From positions 3,906,001-3,970,000 of the forward strand of contig NZ_VFQE01000001.1 in assembly GCF_006717095.1 (NCBI RefSeq): a stretch of 64,000 bases of DNA, written 5' to 3'. The DNA comes from Blastococcus colisei. Lineage in GTDB: Bacteria; Actinomycetota; Actinomycetes; Mycobacteriales; Geodermatophilaceae. The notes beneath the pieces were generated by a model. That model was not told the DNA's origin, did not search any database, and worked only from the letters and a program-made list of their open reading frames with translations. Below are positions 23,280-31,548 of this stretch, piece after piece; the first letter of the stretch is position 1; each line of letters starts with the position of its first letter. A program made the position numbers and the translations under genes.

Positions 23280-26200
23280 TCATGCGGCGAAGCGGGGTGC
23301 CATCGCCTCCATCTGCTCGATGACCAAGCTAATCGCTTCGGGCTGCTGATCCGGGGGGTAGTTGTGGCTTACCAGGAGCCGCTTGATGGACGAGCGCAGC
23401 TTGGCCCGGACATCGTCGCGCACCGTCCAGTCGGTCTTGACGTCGCGTCGCATGACGGCGACCAGGTCGCGGGCGATGTTCGCGAGGACGTCGGAGCCCT
23501 GCAGGTCCACAGCTGACTCGTTGCTGCTCACCGCGTCGTAGAACGCCAGCTCGTCCACCGAGAGCGGGGGGTCGAACGAAGCCCCTCGTTCCGCCTCGGC
23601 GGCGACGTCGTGCGCCATCTCGATCATCGCGGCGATGATCTCGGCCGAGGTCAGCTGCTGGTTGGTGTACTTGTTCATCAGCTCCTGCAGCCGCTGTGAG
23701 AATGCGCGCTGGCGCACCAGGTTGTGCTGCGTCGCGACGCCCGACTCGGCGACCAGCAGGTCTCGCAGCGCTTCGATCGCCAGGTGGGGGTTGGCGGCCT
23801 GCTGCACCGAGGCGGTGTACTCCGGGGTCAGGTCGGTCAGTTTCGGCCGCTCCATGCCCGCGGCCTCGTAGATGTCGAGGATCTCCCCGGCTGCGGTCGA
23901 CGAGGCCACCAGACCGGCGAGCATCAGCTCAATCTCGGCGGGTACCGGGCGCCCCTCGGCCATGCGGGCCGCGGCGTCGAACTTGCCCATCCACACCCGC
24001 ACCTCCTCGTAGAACTGCGCGGCGGCGCGCAGCTCGGGGAGGGTGGTGCCGCCGGCAGCCAGCGCCCAGGCGCGGGACAGCGAGTTGGCCAGTTCCCGGA
24101 AGCGGTCGACCAGCGGCTTCTGGCCCTCACCGACCTGGTTGCCCGGTGTGGCCGGCGAGCGGACGTAGTTCGTCAACCCGAGCAGGGCGTCACGGTAGCT
24201 ACGCCTGTCGCCGGTCAGCTTGGACCGCCACGGATACCCGGCAGACAGCGCGTCGAGTTCACCGACCAGCTGCCGGGTGAGCTCAACGGACTCCTCGACG
24301 TCGCGCCCCACCGGTCGGTCGGTCTGGTCTCGCACGGTGTACTCGGCGAGCGCGGCGGCGAGGTTCTCGGTGATCGGTGCGTAGGCGACCAGCAGTCCGG
24401 CGTCCTTGGCCCGGAACGTGCGGTTCACCCGGGCCAGCGTCTGCATGAGCAGCGCGCCGCGCAGCGGGCGGTCCAGGTAGAGGGTGTGCAAAGGGGGCGC
24501 GTCGAAGCCGGTGAGCATCATGTTCTGCACGATCACCAGCGCCAGCGGGTCTTCGCCGGCTTCTTCCTTGAGACGCGCCTGGATGACCTTGTTCTGCGAC
24601 CCGCGGCGCACGTGCGCGGAGACCGGCGGCTGGTCCGTCGCGTTCCCGGAGTAGACAACCTTGATCACGCCGCTGTCGAGGGCATCGGAGTGCCAGTCGG
24701 GGCGTAGGGCGACGATCTCGTCGTAGAGCCGAGCGCAGATCTCCCGGGTGGCGCCCACGATCATCGCCCGACCCGACCAGCCGAGGAACGGCCGGACGGC
24801 GGCGCGGCGGCGCTCCCAGTGCTCGACGATGTCGGCTGCCAGGGTCTTCAGCCGCGCCGGGGCCCCGTAGACGGCGTTGAGGGCGGTGACGGCGGCTTCG
24901 ACGCGGGCGCGTTCGACGTCGTCCAGACCCGTGGTCGCCTCGTCGGCTGCGGCGTCGAGGTCCTCGGCGGTGACGTCCGCGGTGCGTTCGACGGTGATGA
25001 GCCGGGGTTCGAACACGACCGGGACGGTGGCGCCGTCGGTGACGGCGCGGGTGAGGTCGTAGGTGTCGATGACCGGACCGAACACCTCGGCGGTGTTGCG
25101 ATCGGCCTGCGCGATGGGGGTGCCCGTGAAGGCGATGAAGGTGGCGTGCGGCAGGGCGTCGCGGATGTGCCGCGCGAACCCGTCCAGATCGTCGTAGTGG
25201 CTGCGGTGTGCCTCGTCCACGATCACGATGACGTTGCGCCGGTCGGACAGCAGCGGATGGGCCTGGCCGGTCTGGCGTTCGGCGTCGGTGCGACCAAACT
25301 TTTGCAGGGTGGTGAAGTAGATGCCGCCAGTGTTGCGGTCGGCCAGTGCGCTGCGCAGCTCCTCGCGGGTGCCGACCTGCACCGGGCTCTCACGCAACAG
25401 CCGCGACACGGTGAAGCCGGTGTAGAGCTGGTCGTCGAGCTCGGTGCGGTCGGTGACGACGACGAGGGTGGGGTTGCCCAGCTGCGGATGCTCGGCAACC
25501 GCGTGGGCGTAGAGCTCCATCTCCATCGACTTGCCGGAGCCCTGGGTGTGCCAGACGACGCCGGCCCGCCCGTCGCTGCGAACGGCGTCCACGGTGCTGC
25601 CGACGGCCTTGGTGACGGCGAAGTACTGGTGCGGCTTGGCGACTCGCTTGAGCCAGCCGTCGCCGAGTTCGTCGAAGGCGACGAAGTTGCGGAGCAGCTG
25701 GCCGAAGCGTTCCTGGTTGGCAAGGCCGTCGATGAGCACGTCGAGGGCGATCTGGGCGTCCTGGTCGGTGGGGTCGTCCCCGGTGGCGACGACGATTCCG
25801 TCGTCGTCGACGTTCCAGGGGGCGTAGTGGTTGAGCGGGGTGAACGGGGTGCCGTACCTGGCGGCGATGCCGTCGGTGATGACGGTGAGCACGCAGCCGC
25901 GGAAGGCCAGCGGGAACTCGCGCAGGTAGGTGACCAGCTGAGCGTGGGCGGAGGAGAGATCGGCGTGCTCGGCACCAGCCCGCTTGAGCTCCACGATGAG
26001 CACGGGGATGCCGTTGAGGTACAGGACGACGTCGAAGCGCCGCTCGACGTCGTGATCGCGGATGGTCACCTGCCCGGCGGCGAGGTACTCGTTGTCCTCG
26101 ATTCGGTGGCTGATGACCCGGATGGTGGGGTTCTGCTCGACGCCCTCGGCGTCTGTGTAGGTGAGGCCGCGGAAGCCGCCGACCATGATCTGATGCAACC

Positions 26201-26456
26201 GGAAGTTCTCGGCGGTCGCATCCGCCGACTGCGGCGCGACGATGTCCGCGACGGCCTGCTCGCGGAACTCCAAGGGGACCTGCGGGTTGAGCCGGTGGAC
26301 GGCGGCGAGCAACCGGCCGCGGCAGAACAGGTCGCTCCAGCTTGTGCGGCCGCTGTCGGTGCCCGGCGCGATGGCCTTGCCCTCGACGTGCTGCCAGCCG
26401 TGCTCGGCGAACTGGTCGAGCGCGATGGCCTCCCAGTCGGACTCACTGAAGGTCAA
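23280..26456 (-). CDS. hsdR: Type I restriction enzyme R subunit (HsdR)
   Basis: The 1058-residue protein has full HsdR length. The N-terminal PD-(D/E)xK nuclease reads FDVVLYLNGIPVLIVELKRA (Asp142, Glu156, Lys158). The helicase/translocase core has Walker A HTQGSGKSM (303-311), DEAH at 414-417 and FTGTPI. A long helical C-terminal region binds the methylase core. With HsdM and HsdS it forms the complex that translocates unmodified DNA and cuts it. It is not in the hsdM-hsdS operon but 2.3 kb away on the same strand, with its own promoter and a palindromic operator at 26534-26549. It is followed by the TIR-like gene. Confidence 0.95.
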   Translation of the reverse strand: MTFSESDWEAIALDQFAEHGWQHVEGKAIAPGTDSGRTSWSDLFCRGRLLAAVHRLNPQVPLEFREQAVADIVAPQSADATAENFRLHQIMVGGFRGLTYTDAEGVEQNPTIRVISHRIEDNEYLAAGQVTIRDHDVERRFDVVLYLNGIPVLIVELKRAGAEHADLSSAHAQLVTYLREFPLAFRGCVLTVITDGIAARYGTPFTPLNHYAPWNVDDDGIVVATGDDPTDQDAQIALDVLIDGLANQERFGQLLRNFVAFDELGDGWLKRVAKPHQYFAVTKAVGSTVDAVRSDGRAGVVWHTQGSGKSMEMELYAHAVAEHPQLGNPTLVVVTDRTELDDQLYTGFTVSRLLRESPVQVGTREELRSALADRNTGGIYFTTLQKFGRTDAERQTGQAHPLLSDRRNVIVIVDEAHRSHYDDLDGFARHIRDALPHATFIAFTGTPIAQADRNTAEVFGPVIDTYDLTRAVTDGATVPVVFEPRLITVERTADVTAEDLDAAADEATTGLDDVERARVEAAVTALNAVYGAPARLKTLAADIVEHWERRRAAVRPFLGWSGRAMIVGATREICARLYDEIVALRPDWHSDALDSGVIKVVYSGNATDQPPVSAHVRRGSQNKVIQARLKEEAGEDPLALVIVQNMMLTGFDAPPLHTLYLDRPLRGALLMQTLARVNRTFRAKDAGLLVAYAPITENLAAALAEYTVRDQTDRPVGRDVEESVELTRQLVGELDALSAGYPWRSKLTGDRRSYRDALLGLTNYVRSPATPGNQVGEGQKPLVDRFRELANSLSRAWALAAGGTTLPELRAAAQFYEEVRVWMGKFDAAARMAEGRPVPAEIELMLAGLVASSTAAGEILDIYEAAGMERPKLTDLTPEYTASVQQAANPHLAIEALRDLLVAESGVATQHNLVRQRAFSQRLQELMNKYTNQQLTSAEIIAAMIEMAHDVAAEAERGASFDPPLSVDELAFYDAVSSNESAVDLQGSDVLANIARDLVAVMRRDVKTDWTVRDDVRAKLRSSIKRLLVSHNYPPDQQPEAISLVIEQMEAMAPRFAA

Positions 26457-26533
26457 CGTGGCTCCCCTGTGAACGGTGTCGTTGCTGGTTCCGATCGTGC
26501 CCGGTGACGCTGCCGAGCGGCCTTCATGTGAGG

Positions 26534-26549
26534 GATAAGGCGCCCTATC
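26534..26549. promoter_or_regulatory. Palindromic operator-like site upstream of hsdR
   Basis: GATAAGGCGCCCTATC, a 16-bp palindrome with one mismatched pair, lies 78 bp before the hsdR start and 46 bp before the divergent small gene. Nearly the same palindrome occurs at 33538-33553 between the other divergent defence operons, so a shared regulator is likely. Confidence 0.6.
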
Positions 26550-26594
26550 GAGGGTTCCGCTCCGGCGTCAGGATTGCGGCGTAGAACGAGCTCC

Positions 26595-26936
26595 ATGGCA
26601 ACCGAACCAGAACTGCCCCCGGACGTCGCCGGCATCGCTGAGCATCTGGCCAGGTGGGCTAGGGGATACAGCAACCACCTGAAATGGAACGAGCAGGCCA
26701 AGTTCAAGGCCGACTTGATGAATGCACGGCCGCGATGGTGTGCCGTCTCGCCTGCATCCTTCGCGGCGAAGCTCAGGCACGAGGGCATGCGCGAGGAGGA
26801 CGTCGCGGAGCTCGTCGACTGGCTCACCCGAGCCCAAGCCGGCCGCCGGCTGGTCCCGCACAGCTCGTACCGGTCTTTCGTCTTCAATCCGCCCCCGAAC
26901 CCGGCCGGCGCCCCTCTCAGCGACTCAGACTGGTGA
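26595..26936 (+). CDS. Hypothetical small protein divergent from hsdR
   Basis: ATG 26595 gives 113 residues: PDVAGIAEHLARWARGYSNHLKW, FAAKLRHEGMREEDVAELVDW, LVPHSSYRSFVFNPPP. The second half (RHEGMREEDVAELVDWL) resembles a short helix-turn-helix arrangement, but I cannot name a family. Balanced composition and position, divergent from hsdR across an operator-like palindrome, support a real gene, possibly a regulator. That role is a guess. Confidence 0.6.
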   Translation: MATEPELPPDVAGIAEHLARWARGYSNHLKWNEQAKFKADLMNARPRWCAVSPASFAAKLRHEGMREEDVAELVDWLTRAQAGRRLVPHSSYRSFVFNPPPNPAGAPLSDSDW

Positions 26937-27003
26937 CCACTGCGCCCACCCAGGCGCGTGCTTGTGTCGGTCCTGTCAAGAGCAGCTGTCGCGGGCCTTT
27001 AGG

Positions 27004-28059
27004 TCAGACCAAGACCGGAGTGCGAGGACCCCAGCCGCGTGCGGCCAGGGTTTCGAGGGCGAGCGTGACGTCGCGTTCGGTGAATAGCATCTCCTTGCGG
27101 GGACTCCAGGCGCGGACGGCGCTAGCCACGTCCTCGGTGTCCGACGTATGCGTCCAGACCCAATGCGCCGTAGCAAGCAATTCCAGGCCGTATGGCGACT
27201 CGAAGCCGGCGACCAGATGGAGAACTCGCTGCACGCGCTCAGCCGTGACTTCCTCTTGGGTCAGCGCAGCTCGGGCCGACTCCTCAGCTCCCGGGAGCAA
27301 GCTGATGGGCTCTGCCTCGTGCACGGGACGCGACCCGTCACCGAACCCGCTGAGGTAGTGGCCCTCGAGGTTGACCAGGGCATGCCGCAGGTTGTCGGCG
27401 TACGGGCCGTAGTGGTGACCCACAAAGGCGAGCTTCAACGGCTCACCTGCCTCCTGCAGGAAATACGTCAGCTTCTGGACTTCGACCAGGGTCGGCTCTT
27501 CACCTGCGTACCGGGTGTACTCGTCGAGCAGCGCAATCACAGCAGCCCGTGAATGAGTCATCCTCGGACGTCGAGTGCGGGTCACCATGGCAGCCGCAGA
27601 GGGAGGGCCCTCCGGCGGGTACACGAGCACCTCGACGCCAGGCAGTTGGCCGAGCTTCCGCTGGATGAGCGGCTCGACGTCGGCCCAGCGCAGGCCGCCG
27701 TTTCCGCACCCCAGCGGCGGAACCGCTATCGAGCGGATCCCCTGGGACGCGATGACTTCGACGAGCGCGTCCAACCCGCGCTCGATGTCCGCCAGCTTCG
27801 AGCCGGACTTCCAATGACCCTTGGTTGGGAAGTTCACGATCACGCGCGGACCATCGAGCTGGCCGGTCTCCCAGACATGCATCTGGCCCAGCGCGATCTG
27901 GCCCGTCTTGGCGGCGCGCGCGTAGGCCTTGAACATCGCGGGATAGGCCCGCTTGAACTGCAGGGCGATGCCCTTGCCCATAACACCCACGGTGTTGACC
28001 GTGTTGACCAGAGCCTCGACATCGGCGTCGAGCAGGTTGCCATGCGCCACCCTGATCAT
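27004..28059 (-). CDS. darG: DarG-type antitoxin: macrodomain ADP-ribosylglycohydrolase
   Basis: The N-terminal macrodomain (about residues 1-150) shows IRVAHGNLLDADVEALVNTVN, VGVMGKGIALQFKRAYP and AVPPLGCGNGGLRW, the ADP-ribose loops. The C-terminal half (about 175-350, VEVQKLTYFLQEAGEPLKLAFVG read in parts) is the DarG C-terminal domain. DarG removes ADP-ribose that DarT puts on thymidine in DNA and also binds DarT directly. ATG 28059 has GGAG 8 bp ahead and is preferred to ATG 28074. It follows darT by 18 bp at the end of the long hsdM-hsdS operon. Confidence 0.9.
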   Translation of the reverse strand: MIRVAHGNLLDADVEALVNTVNTVGVMGKGIALQFKRAYPAMFKAYARAAKTGQIALGQMHVWETGQLDGPRVIVNFPTKGHWKSGSKLADIERGLDALVEVIASQGIRSIAVPPLGCGNGGLRWADVEPLIQRKLGQLPGVEVLVYPPEGPPSAAAMVTRTRRPRMTHSRAAVIALLDEYTRYAGEEPTLVEVQKLTYFLQEAGEPLKLAFVGHHYGPYADNLRHALVNLEGHYLSGFGDGSRPVHEAEPISLLPGAEESARAALTQEEVTAERVQRVLHLVAGFESPYGLELLATAHWVWTHTSDTEDVASAVRAWSPRKEMLFTERDVTLALETLAARGWGPRTPVLV

Positions 28060-28077
28060 GCGCGCGTGCTCCATGGG

Positions 28078-28704
28078 TCAGAAGTACCAGTGAGGTATGA
28101 CATCGACGGCCACGCTACGGCCAGCAGCGTCCAGGATCGACCTCACCTCGGCCTTCACGGCAGCCGTCTTCGTCACGACCCGCTCAACAGCCTCCCAGGG
28201 CAGCACCCGATGCACCAGCAACTCAGCCTGTCGACGGGAAGGCCGATCCGGGTCACCGTCGGTGCGGCCCCACGACGACGACCTGATGACATCCCAATCG
28301 ACGTGGGTATCGAGCTTGGACGCGTCGTCGGTGAACTCCGCCAGGGCCTGCGCAGCGTTTCGGTTGCTGACGACCCAGGTCAGACCAACCTCCTGCACCC
28401 TTTCCACGCTGGTAACCAGGTAGATGACCCGATCGAAGGAGACGCCCTGCTTGTGTAGGCGATACGACATCGCGTTGCGAGCGGTGTAGTACATCGGGAC
28501 GTAGTCACCGACGTTGCCGCCGGCGCCGCAGCCGACCGGTTGCGCTCGACGACGCTCCTTGATGGCGGGATCGCCGACCTCGACGACGGTTTGCGGCGAC
28601 GCCCTGACCATGGCGTCCGACTGCAGACCGCCGGCGACGATGCCGGCCAGGTTCTCGATCCGGGTGAAATGCACGGCCGGCGTCGGCCGGGGACGACCGG
28701 TCAT
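28078..28704 (-). CDS. darT: DarT-type DNA ADP-ribosyltransferase toxin
   Basis: The 208-residue protein has the DarT (DUF4433) pattern: VHFTRIENLAGIVAGGL with the NAD-binding His, DYVPMYYTARNAMSYRLH, and the catalytic Glu161 in RRQAELLVHRVLPW. DarT attaches ADP-ribose to thymidines in single-stranded DNA, which blocks replication, and DarG reverses it. Several such pairs give phage defence by abortive infection. Here it lies 28 bp after hsdS, in the same operon as the modification genes, and just before darG. Confidence 0.92.
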   Translation of the reverse strand: MTGRPRPTPAVHFTRIENLAGIVAGGLQSDAMVRASPQTVVEVGDPAIKERRRAQPVGCGAGGNVGDYVPMYYTARNAMSYRLHKQGVSFDRVIYLVTSVERVQEVGLTWVVSNRNAAQALAEFTDDASKLDTHVDWDVIRSSSWGRTDGDPDRPSRRQAELLVHRVLPWEAVERVVTKTAAVKAEVRSILDAAGRSVAVDVIPHWYF

Positions 28705-28732
28705 GGTGATAGCAGCCGGCGGTTGGTCTGAT

Positions 28733-29923
28733 TCACGTCGCGGCCTCGGCGACTTCTTCGGCGTCGCGGACAGTGATGCGCCCTGACATCAGCAGCGGCA
28801 GCAACTCGTCCCGCGTCGCCGCCAACCGCTCGCGCTCGAGCTCAGCAGCCAAGGCGGTGTCCCAGAGACCGGTCATGATGCCGTCGATGCGCTCGACAAC
28901 CTCGGGTGACGGGATGGCGACTGGTTGTTCGAGGTGCCGCCGCTGGATGTGGCCCATAGTCGTGGCCTTGTCGGCGGCGATGGCCTTGAACTCGGCGAGC
29001 TTGCTGCGGACGGCCTGGTTGACCAGCCACAGCGGCCGGCCGCGGTCCGCTACCACCTTGAAGATGTGCTGATTGATGATCGCCTCTGTACGGAACCAGC
29101 GCGCTGCCGTTAGTGAGCCCGACCAGGCGAACAGCAGGTCACCCGGCCTCGCCACGTGATCGTCGGCGACCTCTATGTCGTTGTAGACCGTGGAGCCACC
29201 CAATCCAGAATTCAGCTCAGCGATGCGGATAACAACTCGGCCCGTGCCACTTGCACCCTTCGTGAAAGCCTTCCCGTTAACGAAGCGTGCCAACGATGAC
29301 AATGGTATATTTTCCGTTGCCACGGACTCATATGTGGTACCCGCCAACGCGTCGGCCTTCTCGGTGATGGCTGCGCTGGCGGCGATCTTGTCGTCGAGGG
29401 CGCCCAGCACCTCCGCGATCGCCCGCTGCTCGGGAAGCGCGGGAAGGCGTAACTCTAGGGACTTGATCGTTGCAACTGGCTGTGCGATGCCAGGGACACC
29501 TACCGTGGAGGCGCGTTCGAGAATAGATCGACGGCCGGCCGGTGAGAGGAACCAGTAATAGACGTACTCGGGCAAGGCGCGACGTTCGTTGAGTCGAACC
29601 TTTACGTGGCTCGTCGAGGCCGCATAGGTCTCGAATCTGGAGCGACGCGGAATCATGGAGACTTGCCCGATGGTCCCGCGATGGGTCACGACCAAGTCTC
29701 CTGATCGCAGGCGAGCGCCAGGCATGCGAGCGGCCACGGCCTCATCGATGTAGACGAACTTATCGTCCAAGAATCGGCCTTGGGCCAGATTCACGCCGCG
29801 GACGACTGGGATGCCCTGCAACCGGTAATCCGATTGCAGGATCGCCGAGCCGTAGGGCTTGGAGATTGCGCTCGGCTCGGCCGCGGCGATGTCGATCAGC
29901 TTGACCGTGGTCCACTCAGACAC
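28733..29923 (-). CDS. hsdS: Type I restriction specificity subunit (HsdS)
   Basis: The 396-residue protein has the two-half HsdS plan. TRD1 (about 1-160) has GDLVVTHRGTIGQVSMIP and ends with LPALPEQRAIAEVLGALDDKI, the first conserved coiled region. TRD2 (about 200-340) has PGDLLFAWSGSLTAARWF and ends with the second conserved helix (LERERLAATRDELLPLLMSGRI). It sets the two half-sites recognised by the methylase and nuclease. The start overlaps hsdM by 8 bp. The DNA of the second TRD is clearly richer in A+T than its neighbours, the common sign of TRD exchange. The target sequence cannot be read from the protein. Confidence 0.94.
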   Translation of the reverse strand: MSEWTTVKLIDIAAAEPSAISKPYGSAILQSDYRLQGIPVVRGVNLAQGRFLDDKFVYIDEAVAARMPGARLRSGDLVVTHRGTIGQVSMIPRRSRFETYAASTSHVKVRLNERRALPEYVYYWFLSPAGRRSILERASTVGVPGIAQPVATIKSLELRLPALPEQRAIAEVLGALDDKIAASAAITEKADALAGTTYESVATENIPLSSLARFVNGKAFTKGASGTGRVVIRIAELNSGLGGSTVYNDIEVADDHVARPGDLLFAWSGSLTAARWFRTEAIINQHIFKVVADRGRPLWLVNQAVRSKLAEFKAIAADKATTMGHIQRRHLEQPVAIPSPEVVERIDGIMTGLWDTALAAELERERLAATRDELLPLLMSGRITVRDAEEVAEAAT

Positions 29924-31544
29924 TGAGGCGCTCCAACTGAGCGCGGACGACCACTTCCAGGCGGTTGTTCTCGTCGAAGGCGGCCAGTAGCTCGCCGCGC
30001 AGTCGCTTGATCTTCGCGTCCAGCGGCTCGCCGTCGTCCTCGACTTCGGCGGAACCGACGTATCGGCCCGGCGTCAGGGCGTAGTCGGCCTCCTTGATCT
30101 CCGCCAGCGTGGCGCTCCGACAGAAGCCCGGTACGTCTTCATACGTCAAGCCCTTCGCCAGAGCTGATGGTGATCCGCGCCAAGCGTGGAAGGTGTTTCC
30201 GATCCGCACGATCTCCTCGTCCGACAAGGCGCGTTCCGCCCGGTCGACCAGGTAGCCGAGCTCCCGAGCATCGATGAACAGCACCTCGCCGCGCCGGTCC
30301 ACCGACCCGTGCGCCCCCGCAGCCTTGTCGCGGGCGAAGAACCACAGGCACACGGGGATGCCGGTCGAGCGGAACAGCTGCGTCGGCAGCGCCACCATGC
30401 ACGAGATCAAGTCGGCTTCGACTATCGCCGCGCGGATGTCGCCCTCCCCGTTGCTCTGCGACGACATCGAGCCGTTGGCCATCACCACGCCGGCCTGCCC
30501 ACCCGGCGCCAGCTTGGAGATCACGTGCTGGATCCACGCGTAGTTCGCGTTGTTCGCCGGTGGCACCCCGTACACCCAGCGCGGGTCGTCAGGATTGCGC
30601 GTCCAGTCCTTGACGTTGAACGGCGGGTTGGCCAGCACGTAGTCCATGCGCAGGTCGCCGTGCTGGTCGCGGGCGAATGTGTCGCCCCAGCGCGCACCCA
30701 GCCCCTTGTTCTCGATGCCGTGAATGGCGAGGTTCATCTTCGCCATCCGCCACGTCTCCTCGATCGACTCTTGACCGAAGATCGCGATGTCCTTCGGGTC
30801 GCCGTCGTGCTCGCGAAGGAACCTGTCCGTCTGCACGAACATCCCGCCCGACCCGCAGCACGGGTCGTATACCCGCCCTTTGCTCGGCTCCAGCACCTCG
30901 ACGAGCACCCGCACCACCGACGGGGGGGTGAAGAACTCCCCGCCTCGCCGCCCCTCGGCCCGGGCGAAGGTGCCCAGGAAGTACTCGTATACCTCGCCCA
31001 TCAGATCACGGGCTCGGTGCTCGCCCTGCCGACTGAACCGGGCGCTGTTGAACAGATCGATCAGCTCACCGAGCCGCCGCTGGTCGATGTTGTCGTTGTT
31101 GTAGAGCCGCGGCAGGGTGCCCCGCAGACTTTCGTTGGCCACCATGAGCGCGTCCATTGCGGCCACGATCAGTTCGCCGATGGTCCGGTCGGGCTCAAGT
31201 CCCTCGGCCGGCTTGCCCTTGGCGTACTGCGCCAGGTAGGTCCACCGGGCGACTGGGGGCACCACGAAGACGCCGTAGCCCTGGTACTCCTCGCGGTCGT
31301 CGATGATCGAGGCGATCTGCGCCTCGCTCCACCCGTCGGCCAGAGCATCGGTGCGGATCTGCTCGCGCCGCTCGTCGTAGGCGTCGGACACGTACTTGAG
31401 GAAGACCAGCCCCAGGATCACGTCCTTGTACTGATGGGCCGACAGCGAGCCGCGCAGCTTGTCGGCGGCCTTCCACAGGGTGTCCTTGAGCTCCTTCATG
31501 GTCGAAGGCTCGGCCGGGGTCTGCTTCTTGGTGCGTGGAGGCAC
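29916..31544 (-). CDS. hsdM: Type I DNA methyltransferase subunit (HsdM)
   Basis: The 542-residue protein shows the HsdM N-terminal helical domain (LWKAADKLRGSLSAHQYKDV), then an N6-adenine methylase core. Its AdoMet motif is FFTPPSVVRVLVE and DPCCGSGGMF (227-235), and the catalytic motif is LANPPFNVKDW (NPPF 306-309). It methylates adenine in the site chosen by HsdS and protects host DNA. It starts 4 bp after the stop of the pseudo-methyltransferase gene and overlaps hsdS, so the three are one translational unit. Confidence 0.95.
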   Translation of the reverse strand: MPPRTKKQTPAEPSTMKELKDTLWKAADKLRGSLSAHQYKDVILGLVFLKYVSDAYDERREQIRTDALADGWSEAQIASIIDDREEYQGYGVFVVPPVARWTYLAQYAKGKPAEGLEPDRTIGELIVAAMDALMVANESLRGTLPRLYNNDNIDQRRLGELIDLFNSARFSRQGEHRARDLMGEVYEYFLGTFARAEGRRGGEFFTPPSVVRVLVEVLEPSKGRVYDPCCGSGGMFVQTDRFLREHDGDPKDIAIFGQESIEETWRMAKMNLAIHGIENKGLGARWGDTFARDQHGDLRMDYVLANPPFNVKDWTRNPDDPRWVYGVPPANNANYAWIQHVISKLAPGGQAGVVMANGSMSSQSNGEGDIRAAIVEADLISCMVALPTQLFRSTGIPVCLWFFARDKAAGAHGSVDRRGEVLFIDARELGYLVDRAERALSDEEIVRIGNTFHAWRGSPSALAKGLTYEDVPGFCRSATLAEIKEADYALTPGRYVGSAEVEDDGEPLDAKIKRLRGELLAAFDENNRLEVVVRAQLERLSV

Positions 31545-31548
31545 TGAT

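Noticed and set aside
24819-26507. 562-codon plus-strand ORF opposite hsdR
   Set aside because: Mirror of hsdR codons (Gly/Val/Asp-rich); HsdR motifs are complete on the minus strand.
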